From: Schizochytrium sp. TIO01
Taxonomy: Eukaryota > Sar > Bigyra > Thraustochytrida > Thraustochytriidae
Assembly: GCA_004764695.1 (NCBI GenBank)
Contig: SMSO01000025.1
Location: forward strand, 4,752,862 to 4,816,861
Length of the DNA: 64,000 nucleotides
Reading direction: 5' to 3'
The translations under genes were made by a program, and so were the position numbers. Positions 43,341 through 52,415 of this stretch are shown here, piece by piece. Every line of letters starts with the position of its first letter. The stretch's first letter is position 1. The notes beneath the pieces were generated by a model. That model saw only the letters and a program-made list of their open reading frames with translations, ran no database searches and was not told the origin of the DNA.

Positions 43341-43792
43341 TTATACTGTCCTTATCTCCGCACAGATCACCAGATATACTGTTTCAAAGTACCTTGAAAT
43401 TAATGTAGCACTGAGATTCGTTCTTTTTTTCCAAAAAACAATATATACGTAAGCGCCAAGGGTTTTAAAAATCGAGAAATAGTTCAAGTGATTGGGCACA
43501 TTAAAGTATTTCCAGTCTGGCGGGTGAGTAATCGCATAAGCAAAGGGGTTGTGATTGCGTCCTGTGTCAATGGTCACTCTATATAAGTCTAAAATAGCGG
43601 CTAATTTCCTATCAATCATGTCACTTTTACTGAGTGACAAAGGTACACCTTGCATCACATAGTCATGGTGATGATGCTCATAGTCATCGTCTGTTGAAAC
43701 GGAATCATCGCTCCTACATGTTTGATATGAGCGCTTGTCGCAGAACAGTAGGTCATCTATATCACTTTCAAGCCCGAGTTAAATGTATCCAT
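43341..43792 (-). pseudogene. Unrecognised ORF, probably frameshifted near its start
   Basis: A protein-like minus-strand frame is open from about 43782 to 43341. It contains LESDIDDLLFCDKRSY, STDDDYEHHHDYVMQG and DMIDRKLAAILDLYRV, and has no ATG until well inside. An ATG at 43792 (MDTFNSG) lies one base out of frame with it, so a single-base change near 43780 may have broken the start. I do not recognise a family. It heads the AT-rich cluster and points the same way as the long frame to its right. It could also be a chance frame. Confidence 0.35.
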
Positions 43793-43929
43793 TGTGATCA
43801 GACATCATCTTGAAAACTTTCATTAAGGATTTGCTGCAGTATGAATAGATGAAAGGTACAATTTGGAAGAAATCATACATAATGTAATGTGTCTATGCCA
43901 GAGATAGAAACAACAAAAATATGTTTTAT

Positions 43930-44028
43930 TTTATTGATAAGAAAAGAAAGAAGTGGAAAAAGGGAAAAGAAAGGAAAAAAAGGGAAAAGAAAGGGAAAAA
44001 AGGGAAAAGAAAGGAAAAGAAAGGTAAC
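43930..44028. repeat. Polypurine tract (AAAGG/GGGAAAAG repeats)
   Basis: About 100 bases of almost pure A/G on the plus strand, built of irregular GGGAAAAGAAAGG-like units, directly beyond the stop of the 44073-45653 frame. Confidence 0.85.
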
Positions 44029-44072
44029 GAGAGATTGCGTGCGATACAGTGATTGAGATTGATTATACAAAC

Positions 44073-45653
44073 TCAGTGCGACGAGCGGGGTTGGTGTTTG
44101 TACGTGCTCTGGAACTGAGAAGTGTCGCCAATGGGTGTTAGGTAGTAACCAATGAGATTAGTTTGACTTCTGAAGTTGTTCGTCAACTTTTCATTGAAGT
44201 CCGCGAGAACTCCTTTGGTGTGACGCTTGTGGAAGTATGCCACATCAAGGATAAACCACACCCTTGCATCGATAAGCTTCTTGAACATGTTCTTGTCCAA
44301 AGAATAGTTAATATCTTCTATGAGCTGTTGGATATTACAATCCTTGGGTAGATGAAATGAAAGACACACGAGGAAAGACAACTTCAAAAAGTCAAGATCA
44401 TCATCATCGATTTGGCCTTGAATATCGGTGCGAACAACACTAAATACTGATATACCTTCGAAAACTGTAATTTCGGATGAAATGCTGCAGACCATGGGGG
44501 TATTGTTATGGTCGAAAAGACGTCTTGAGTTTCTACAATCCACCTGGACAGTATAAGAAGAAGGGTCACCCTTTGAAAGGTCTCTATACCTACGAATTTC
44601 GAGAACTCCATAGTCAAGTATGTCATTGATTATGACCAGTCGATTCTGCTCTGTAAGCAATTTCGAGTACTCAATGTTTAAAGGCGTGAAATCCCTTCGA
44701 AATTTGTCAAAATCAGAGTAAGCAAAGTTCCGATCCGCCGCTTTCGAGATAACGAAAGCGCACAATCGGATGTAAAGAGTGTCAACCAGGTCGTGGTTTG
44801 TGCCAATGTTTGGAATGCATGTTAAAACCATGCCGCTCATTAACCCGCAACTTTCGTTCAATGTTGCAATAAGAATAGGAGCCATTTGAGCATGATACCA
44901 TTTATAGCCAGCCTCGTCGCGTGCCTTAACAACACTGAATATGCCGGAATGCTCAGCTGATTCAATCGTTAGGTCAAAGTGACAATTCTGGTTAATTGTA
45001 GAGCCAAGTGCCGAATTGAAATTCCAGTTCGCTTTAAAAGGCATCTCAGTGATTGATAAGATCAAAAGAACCTTTAGTGCCCTGACCGAGTAATCTCTAA
45101 TGATATCTCTACGTTCACGTCCAGATAGTTGTGCAGCTCCAAAGTCAATGGACTGTGCTATTTGTGATTCTCACGTGGCGAGAGAAAAAACACTCCCGAG
45201 AAAATCAATCAGTTTATCTCTAACAGCAAAGGTAGGCAAAAGTAAATTGGGTGGATCGCCCAAAGCCTCCAGTGCAGCCTTTGCCCTTGTATCATTATCA
45301 TTTAGTTTTTTACGCAGAATGTCAGTGCAAGCGTCGACATCATGGCGCCCTTGCAGCAATAGTCAACGGTGTTCAAGGTCCTCAAGTGCTTCTTTATAAC
45401 CGATAAGGCTCCTTAGGGTAATGACAGCCGTGCTATTTAGACTACTCACGGTATGTGCACGACCATGATCAGCTTCACTAGCTTCGATATAGCTTGTCAT
45501 ACCTGTGACGATGGGGTAGACGCGCAGAGCATCATTTCTTTCCAACAAAAGTGTCTCAGTGCATGCCTCAATAAGCATCCTTGAGCCCAACATATCTTCT
45601 CTGTATTCGTCTATATGAAGAAACAAGACACCAAGTTCGAGTTTTTCCTTCAT
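44073..45653 (-). pseudogene. Unrecognised 527-codon frame with two in-frame TGA codons
   Basis: From an ATG at 45653 one minus-strand frame continues to 44073, broken only by TGA at 45363-45365 and 45171-45173. The three parts share the same phase and look equally protein-like: MKEKLELGVLFLHIDEY; LRKKLNDNDTRAKAALEAL; then AGYKWYHAQMAPILIATLNE and VWFILDVAYFHKRH. The first TGA sits in TGA-CTA, an established readthrough context; the second is followed by GAA. Tryptophan is encoded by TGG within the frame and TGA also ends other genes in this window, so a reassigned code is unlikely. I recognise no domain. The frame is divergent from the RING-CH gene, with an (AAAGC)n repeat between them. A decaying gene is the simplest view; readthrough remains possible. 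Confidence 0.5.
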
Positions 45654-45790
45654 GATGATGTCTGTGATACAAATCGAAAGATGTATGATCAAAATTAGCG
45701 ACCCTGATGTCCTTCTTTTTTATAAACTCAAACACTACTACCCTTTAGCCTAAATGTCTAATTATATTGTAATAACTTACCAAAATAATT

Positions 45791-45827
45791 AAAGTAAAGC
45801 AAAGCAAAGCAAAGCAAAGCAAAGCAA
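45791..45827. repeat. (AAAGC)n microsatellite
   Basis: Six to seven AAAGC pentamers lie in the short divergent spacer between the interrupted frame and the RING-CH gene, about 40 bases before the RING-CH ATG. Confidence 0.85.
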
Positions 45828-45866
45828 TACCTCAATTACTAATCTACAGTCTTGTTCTTGGTCACT

Positions 45867-46460
45867 ATGTCGCCAACTTCACAAGAATTAATGTCCACCC
45901 TAGGTACTTGCTATATATGTCATGAAGACGTCTCTAGCGATAACTATCCTTTTACACCCCCTTACGCATGTTCTGGTTCCCTCCGCATTGTCCATATTTC
46001 ATGTCTAGCTGAATGGAGATATCAATCGACAAACCCACTTACTTGTTACACATGTAAGCGTGATTTTACAATGGCACAAGATCGCATCCTATCATTGACT
46101 TGCGTTCGCGCCTTTGTTATTTGTTTTGTACGGTACATCGTAATGTGGGTATCAACGAGCATATTGGTTGTATTATACTTCGAACAGTCCATTGCAGTCA
46201 ATAAAGCCATGTATGGAACTCATTCTACGAAGAAAGAATATGAAACGAGCTTATTCGATGTGGACAAAACTGGTTACATTTGGTTAGAAATCATTATGTT
46301 CACAAAACCTATTGCTCCACTTAATATTGTTTTTCAGATTTTCCTAGGGGTGATATTTATAACCACTAACAAAGGTAGAGCTTGTTTGGACGAATTCGAA
46401 CGCATTGTACTTCGAGAACTCGAAGACTTTCATCGTTACACAGATAGATCTCGTCAATAA
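45867..46460 (+). CDS. RING-CH (MARCH/viral MIR-like) two-TM E3 ligase with an altered zinc ligand
   Basis: 197 residues from the first ATG (MSPTSQELMS). An N-terminal RING-CH finger is evident at about 11-62: CYICHEDV, then PPYACSGSLRIVHISCLAEW, then CYTCKRDF. This fits C-x2-C...x-C-x-GSL-x3-VH-x2-CL-x2-W...C-x2-C, but the third zinc ligand (the first Cys of the C-x-C pair) is Tyr (TAC). Two hydrophobic segments follow, near 75-105 (VRAFVICFVRYIVMWV) and 145-170 (IAPLNIVFQIFLGVIFI), with a short loop between. RING-CH plus two TM segments is the plan of cellular MARCH ligases and of herpesvirus/poxvirus MIR proteins, which ubiquitinate membrane proteins. At this small size it is closer to the minimal viral form. 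The missing ligand may weaken activity. No intron. Confidence 0.75.
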   Translation: MSPTSQELMSTLGTCYICHEDVSSDNYPFTPPYACSGSLRIVHISCLAEWRYQSTNPLTCYTCKRDFTMAQDRILSLTCVRAFVICFVRYIVMWVSTSILVVLYFEQSIAVNKAMYGTHSTKKEYETSLFDVDKTGYIWLEIIMFTKPIAPLNIVFQIFLGVIFITTNKGRACLDEFERIVLRELEDFHRYTDRSRQ

Positions 46461-46524
46461 AAATTTATTACTCTTGATGATATATCCTATTTGGCAAACA
46501 ATACAATGATGAATAGCCCATTGA

Positions 46525-47552
46525 TTAGCCTTTTAGGCGAGTTCAGATATGCAGTGTAGAATCTATCAAAAAAATTACAATTCAGGCAGAGTTTGTCAGA
46601 TCTCATCCAACTGTGTACTTAGAACGCGCTAAGGATATATCTGGTGAGGTCGGCGATGCAATGGCAGCAGGGGGCTTTAGCGGACGTGTCAATACCGATG
46701 TTGCCAATGTGCACTCACTCGGTGCCGGACCAAGTCAGTTCTTGAATAAAAACTCAAATACTAGAATAAGTACACTCGCTGATTCCCTGGATCACGCCTC
46801 AAAGGACATCATGAAGAATTTTGAGTTCCATAATGAGCAAATGCAACTGTTTGCAGAAAACCAAAATAAAAATTATTATGATCTTGGTTTACTACGTACC
46901 ACAGCCGACGCACTCACTGTATGTGCTAACCCCATGCCTTACACTCTCTTCTAAACCAGAAGTTCCACAATCGAGACTTGACCAAATCTCTTTAGAGCGC
47001 AATTTGGCAACTAAGATCATGGAGGCTTTCGGGATACCTGAGTCTATTTTTGCACCTCATGCCATTAGTGGCCCTCGATCAAAGAGTGCCTCGGGTAATG
47101 TTTCAACAGGTTCTTCATCTTGGGGACCTGGGTTGGGTACTTCTGGTGGACAATCCGGTATAGGCTCATACTCCCAGCAGATTCTTATGCAAATCTACGC
47201 ATCCGAATCAACATTGGATGCCTATCGGTCATGTTTCAAAGATACAATGATAGAAATTTATGAATACATTTTCAAAACACGACTCGACTCGCAACGCGTT
47301 TTGTTCACAAAGCCAGATCTATATTACAATTGCCTTCAGGTACTCAATTCAAATATGCGTTCACAGAAGTTATGTTCCATGATTCCGCCTCATATTGCCG
47401 GAGCGCAGTTAAGAAACATTGAAATGACATCATCAACTACACCTAATCCCTTGCCAATGGAAAACATGAAGGAAGGTGAAAAAAATCAAACAAACAATGA
47501 AACAGAAAATATGGAAACAAACGAGGAGAAAGACAAAAAAGAAAACAAATGA
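46525..47552 (+). pseudogene. Unrecognised frameshifted ORF, faintly portal-like in its second half
   Basis: A first frame is open from about 46525 to 46954 without a clear ATG (FVRSHPTVYLERAKDISGE; MKNFEFHNEQMQLFAENQN). One frame over, to 47552, a second continues with RLDQISLERNLATKIMEAFG, IPESIFAPHAIS, a Gly/Ser linker, SYSQQILMQIYASESTLDAY and a Lys/Glu/Asn-rich tail. A GTATGT...CTAAACCAG segment (46919-46959) looks like a small intron, but removing it gives the wrong frame and an early stop. The run 'LERNLATKIMEAFGIPESIF' faintly resembles the helix in phage-type portal proteins (A-x-x-FGVP), but I cannot confirm it. It appears broken by a single-base change. It follows the RING-CH gene on the same strand. 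Confidence 0.4.
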
Positions 47553-49853
47553 GGAGAAAAACAAAAAGAAAACAAGTGCCTATTATTTCTGAAATGATAA
47601 TACGAGTTCTTGCTTGAGTAGGTTCCTCAAAAGGCCACCGCTATGCAAGAACAACTCTGAACCAACAAGCAACAACAGTCGCAGCAACTTACGCTGCCGT
47701 TCATACTGGCTTGCTTGCTGGCCGCTGACACGAAATTAACCCTCTGCCAACCACCACCAGCTCAAAAGCAATGGCAGTTCACTGTAAATATAAAGAGGTT
47801 AGACTTTCTTTTCCCCCTATCATTCATTTTTTAATTTTTAGTTTTAAAAATAAATTTTAAAAAATAATAATATCACATATACAACTTCCTCTACCATCGC
47901 TTCAGAGGGCACGCTTTCATTTCGAGTTTGTTTCGTAAATGCCTTCTGTAGAAAAGTTGGTTTAGAGTTTGCAAAAACTTGAAGTGCTACTGAGCTTGAG
48001 GTTTGGAGCGCTTATTCCATGGCCCTTCGCAGAACTCATAAAAAATAAAAAATAAAAATATATATATATTATTTAATAGAGAGACATCAGCATCCAGATA
48101 AAACAGCCAATTGCGATGGATGCCAGGACAATCTTCGTCGGCAAAGGCGAACTCCAGGAGGTCTGGAGACGCTGATGCTGACTACAACAACTTGCGTGGA
48201 GAGCGTGATCTCTGTACTAAAACACCAAAACAAGCCAAAAAAACAAAACAAGTCATTCTGAGCACACCATGAATTGCAATTTCAGGAATGTAGAACGACG
48301 ACGGTCCCAGATGGCCATGCATGCATGCATGCTCCTGTGACTTTTCTACTTGTAGATAGATAGAAACCTGCAGTGCTCGGCTCTGAGCCATCTGTCGTCA
48401 TCGTTACCGGGTCCTGACGGTCGCTGCACGCAAGAACGAGCTGAGGCTTTTTCTTGCGAGAGCTCTTCGGCAGATCGATCGATCGATCGACAGATGGATG
48501 GATGGATGGATGTCTAAGGCCTCGATCGATGGGTCCTCTCTCTCATTGCTTTGATGGAGTTTGTCGGATGAACGAGAGAGGGGGTGACTGTTTGACTGTT
48601 TGTTGGGGGGAAGAACTCCACTCGAGAATGCACAGCACTCACTCACTCTCTCTCTCGACTTGAAACGCTGCCTCTTGAATAGACAGTCTACCTACTTGCT
48701 GCCTCGTCTGCTGGCCTGGGCCGTCTCCAGCGAGGCAGTGGACGTAGCACAGCTTCGAAGCAAGGCCTGCTTCGATCTGGTTTATTGCTTGCGTTCCCAA
48801 CTTGAACTCGCTCGCTCTGTTTGTTTGTTTGTTTGTTTTCGAAGGCGGCTTCGAATGGTTCTCTTTTTTAACTTCTTCCTCTTCTTCTTCTTCTCCTTCT
48901 TCTTCCTCTTCTTCCTTCTTCGCCATCGTTTCTTCTTTCCTTTTTCCTTTCTTTCTTCCCTCTCTTTGCGAAAGGGGTTTCTTTGTTTGTTTATGGTTTG
49001 TTTGTTTATGGTTTGTTTGTTTGTTTGTTTGTTTGTTTGTTTGTTTGTTTGTTTGTTTGTTTGTTTGTTTGTTTGTTTGTTTGTTTGTTTGTTTGTTTGT
49101 TTGTTTGTTTGTTTGTTTGTTTGTTTGTTTGTTTGTTTGTTTGTTTGTTTGTTTGTTTGTTTGTTTGTTTGTTTATGGTTTGTTTGTTTGTTTGTTTGTT
49201 TGTTTGTTTGTTTGTTTGTTTGTTTGTTTGTTTGTTTGTTTGTTTGTTTGTTTGTTTGTTTGTTTGTTTGTTTGTTTGTTTGTTTGTTTGTTTGTTTGTT
49301 TGTTTGTTTGTTTGTTTGTTTGTTTGTTTGTTTGTTTGTTTGTTTGTTTGTTTATGGTTTGTTTGTTTATGGTTTGTTTATTGTTTGTTTATGGTTTGTT
49401 TGTTTGTGGACTCTGAAAGACCCCACAACTGAACTGACTGCATTGAAACTATTATCGATCTTGCTTGCTTGCTTGCTTGCAACTCTGTGCTCGGCGACCA
49501 CGCTTCGATTCCACCATCCGTGACGCGGGAGGGAGTCACGCCCAGGCTTATCAGGACTGCCTGCACAGGCCGCGACTCCCCGTTGGACCCGCAACATAGG
49601 CACAGAATTGCAAAGGAAGAGGACTCCAAGGAGGGAGGGAGGGAGTCCTACCTATCCCATATCTTATGCGTCATCCTTCAGACTCTGTTGATCCGCAGAT
49701 CTGCGAATTTGTTGCGAATTGATTTGCAGATTGATTTGCAGATTGATTTGCAGATTGAAAGCTCAGCTTGCAGGTAGTTGCTCATCTTTTTGGCTGTTTG
49801 TTGTTGCCTTTGTCTTTGTCTTTGTTGTTTTCGGTCTCCTCTGAGAATGAATG

Positions 49854-49889
<36 letters not shown>

Positions 49890-50564
49890 ACTATTCAATG
49901 CCTATAGTAAATGGTGGCTAGGTCCTAGTTGAGATCTTGTGATCAATACTGACTCAACGGTCGGGAGGGAGGACGCCACCTCTGTTGCCACGGGCACCTG
50001 GTTCGACTTTGGTTGTTGAGGCAGAACTGATCGGGCTGGCAAGGCGCGGCGGGAACAGCACTTTCGTTGGTCGCGGGCCACGCAGTATATTGATTCCTCG
50101 GTATCCGCTTGGCCGATCGGAGGCAGTCGAGGTAGAACCCGAACAGGTTCTGCGAGAATTACAGCGCCGAGTAGAACGGTACTATTGGAGCTGCGAAAGA
50201 AATCAAATCAGGAAGGTAGGTAGGTGGATAGATTGATACCTACTACCAACTTTGCAGATCACTCTTCAAGTTGGCGTGCGGAAACCAGGTTGTCCTTTCG
50301 AAGCTAGTGGGAAGTCAAGACAAATAAGAAATTAGCCAAGTGATTGTGTGCAGTTTTGGCGAGCAATACCACAATCTGGGGCAAGGAGAATCGACCTGGA
50401 CACTACGAATTGGATTGAACAAGTACTCCAAGGGGGAGGATATATTGTGACAAGAGCGATATTGAGGACATAGCTCCACAGAGCACAATACAGGTGCGCA
50501 AAGTATAATAAGGCAACCTGGGAAATATTAAGGCCGCATCAGGAACAGCAGGAGCAGCGCGACA
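47553..50564. other. Repeat-rich spacer of 3 kb upstream of the Tubby-like gene
   Basis: No gene was recognised. Besides the tracts listed separately it contains an AT-rich hairpin-prone stretch (47820-47875), (ATGC)n at 48316-48332, (GATC)n then (GATG)n at 48472-48511, a CT-rich run at 48870-48970, (GCTT)n at 49460-49480, three to four copies of GATTGATTTGCA at 49717-49757 and (TC)n at 49856-49888. The final several hundred bases presumably contain the Tubby promoter. Confidence 0.7.
48979..49411. repeat. (TTTG)n microsatellite of about 0.4 kb
   Basis: Roughly one hundred TTTG/GTTT units are broken by a few TTTATGG interruptions (near 48988, 49005, 49170 and 49350-49400). All three plus-strand frames read as VCLFVCLF, so the apparent long open frames here are artefacts of the repeat. 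Array length is likely unstable and assembly-sensitive. Confidence 0.95.
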
Positions 50565-52334
50565 ATGGAGACCAACTCTTATCATCAGCAACCAGTCCAA
50601 GGCTTCAAGCCTAGCCACGGTGGCGAAATTGACTTCGAAGACGAACGCGTGGAACAAGATGTTTCAGAAAAGTTAAGTTCTTCGTCACTGTTGAAAGAGA
50701 CCAAACAACCTCTGCAGCTTGAGTTGCTGCGGAATAATGAAGACTATGCAGATTCTCGCACGAAGAATCGTTATTTGAAACGAACAAATTCGTCACCACG
50801 CCGTACAATACGCGAGGTTAAAGAAGCAGAAACCGAGCAAACTCGAACTTTGGACATTAAAATCAGTAACCTGCAGCAAAATGAAACATGTGCTCCTGTA
50901 TCACCTCAATATACATCCAAGCGCTCTGGCTTTGGATCTTTTACTCCTAGGGGGGCCATGTCTGCTGTAATGCGAAGCAGCATCACTACGTCTGTTTCCT
51001 ATCAGAATGATCTCATTAGCTCACCAAAATGCCCGAGCAAGAGTTCCAAGAACAACAATGAGGATGATAATTTGCAAGCTATCGCTCACACTGTTGCTAG
51101 CCCTGTTTCAGCACCACTCATAGCAAGGGAACGACCGGCACCAATCCAAGTGCACTCACCACAGCCTCTGGGGGCCTCTCGTAAAGGGCCAACAGAAATG
51201 GCTCTTCGAACGCATCGTGAAGTAGTTCACAATGTCAAAGACTTTATCACTTCACCGGTACCTATAGCTTTGGGAACCCTGCAATGCTCGCTTACAAATT
51301 ATCAAGTGCAAGGTGAGGGTCTCTTTTCGTCCCCTACGGAGGTATGGGAGCTTCGAATTACAGATACACGCGTCATCTATGAAGGTATAGGGACATTTAC
51401 GAATGTTCCCGATGCCACTGGAGCAGGCTTCGCCATGGATGGACCACAAGTGACCGATCTGCGGAAAAACCGTCTCGTTGTAGTTGCAGAAAAGCGTACA
51501 AGAGGATTTATGCACAAAACCTCAAGCTTCTTGTTCACTATGGCAGATTGTGGCGCTTATCACCAACGTATAACTCAGAAAGCGAGTCATCTTGTTGGAA
51601 AACTAGAAGGTGAAAACGTCTGGGGAACCGAGTACACCGGCTATGATTTATCTGAGAATTTGAAGTCACGCCAATACGCCATTCCTGTTAAAAAGGAGTG
51701 CTTCCATGTGCGATACGATTGTACAGTAGGTAACCCTCGCCAGCTCTTGGTGGCCATCCCACGGCTCTCAAAGGAAGCAGAGGAGCGGGCAAGTGGGAAG
51801 GGTCCTGAGACTGATCCTTCGACAGGCAGAGAGCGCGATGCTGAAGATGGACCCGGATTATGGCAAAACGAAATCCCCCCTTCGCCTGACATGGACCTCG
51901 GCTGCCAAGTTGTGCCAGCATACAAACACTCCAACGCTAAGCCCCTAGCCTTGGCATCTGAAGAATATGACCAAAATAACTGTTTGTGCTTCCACAACCG
52001 CAAGCCGCTCTGGGATGATGAGTTACAAACGCACATTCTTGACTTTGGCGGCCGGGTTACCCATCCATCGGTCAAAAACTTTCAGTTGGACCCGTCACGT
52101 GACATTGACGAACATACTTTCGTGGATTATGATTGCGATGACGAGTTCTTGATTTACAGTACAGATCGAGAAGTCCACTCTCGCCCTCCTCTTGTTCAAT
52201 TTGGCAGATCTGCTGCATCGTCTCCAGCAACCGGGGTCTCGAATTTTACTCTTGATGTTCGGTACCCATTTTCTCCGCTCCAAGCTATGCAGCTCGCTAT
52301 GACGTCCGTTGAGCACAAAATTGTGTATAAGTAA
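50565..52334 (+). CDS. Tubby-like protein
   Basis: 589 residues, ATG at 50565. The first 240 residues are Ser/Pro/charged and probably disordered. The C-terminal Tubby domain occupies about 243-589: GTLQCSLTNYQVQ, VVVAEKRTRGFMHKTSSFLF (the basic KRTR...KTS strand where Tubby binds PI(4,5)P2), HLVGKLEGENVWGTEYTGYD, then ILDFGGRVTHPSVKNFQL and the ending LVQFGRSAASSP...FTLDVRYPFSPLQAMQLAMTS. It ends at the conserved C-terminus of the family. An insertion of about 60 residues (ERASGKGPETDPSTGRERD) lies in mid-domain. Tubby proteins bind phosphoinositides and link membrane cargo to ciliary trafficking or gene regulation; no F-box is visible. The stop is only 81 bp from the convergent CCDC93 stop. 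Confidence 0.92.
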   Translation: METNSYHQQPVQGFKPSHGGEIDFEDERVEQDVSEKLSSSSLLKETKQPLQLELLRNNEDYADSRTKNRYLKRTNSSPRRTIREVKEAETEQTRTLDIKISNLQQNETCAPVSPQYTSKRSGFGSFTPRGAMSAVMRSSITTSVSYQNDLISSPKCPSKSSKNNNEDDNLQAIAHTVASPVSAPLIARERPAPIQVHSPQPLGASRKGPTEMALRTHREVVHNVKDFITSPVPIALGTLQCSLTNYQVQGEGLFSSPTEVWELRITDTRVIYEGIGTFTNVPDATGAGFAMDGPQVTDLRKNRLVVVAEKRTRGFMHKTSSFLFTMADCGAYHQRITQKASHLVGKLEGENVWGTEYTGYDLSENLKSRQYAIPVKKECFHVRYDCTVGNPRQLLVAIPRLSKEAEERASGKGPETDPSTGRERDAEDGPGLWQNEIPPSPDMDLGCQVVPAYKHSNAKPLALASEEYDQNNCLCFHNRKPLWDDELQTHILDFGGRVTHPSVKNFQLDPSRDIDEHTFVDYDCDDEFLIYSTDREVHSRPPLVQFGRSAASSPATGVSNFTLDVRYPFSPLQAMQLAMTSVEHKIVYK

Positions 52335-52415
52335 GTAATGAGATAACTTTTCAAATAAATTTATGCGGTTTAATGAGTACAGTTGCTTTGCTAAACAAGA
52401 TTTCCGCAACTTGTT

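Noticed and set aside
44073-45653. TGA reassigned to an amino acid in the cluster
   Set aside because: Tryptophan is encoded by TGG within the frame, and TGA ends the neighbouring plus-strand frame and the BSD/YjjX gene. Readthrough past the final TGA enters a low-complexity purine repeat.
46919-46959. Small GTATGT...CTAAACCAG intron joining the two halves of the broken ORF
   Set aside because: The donor is phase 0 while the downstream frame needs phase 1, and splicing gives an early stop, so a frame break explains the data better.
48600-49523. Open frames of up to 307 codons reading VCLFVCLF
   Set aside because: They are produced by the (TTTG)n microsatellite in all three frames and carry no coding signal.
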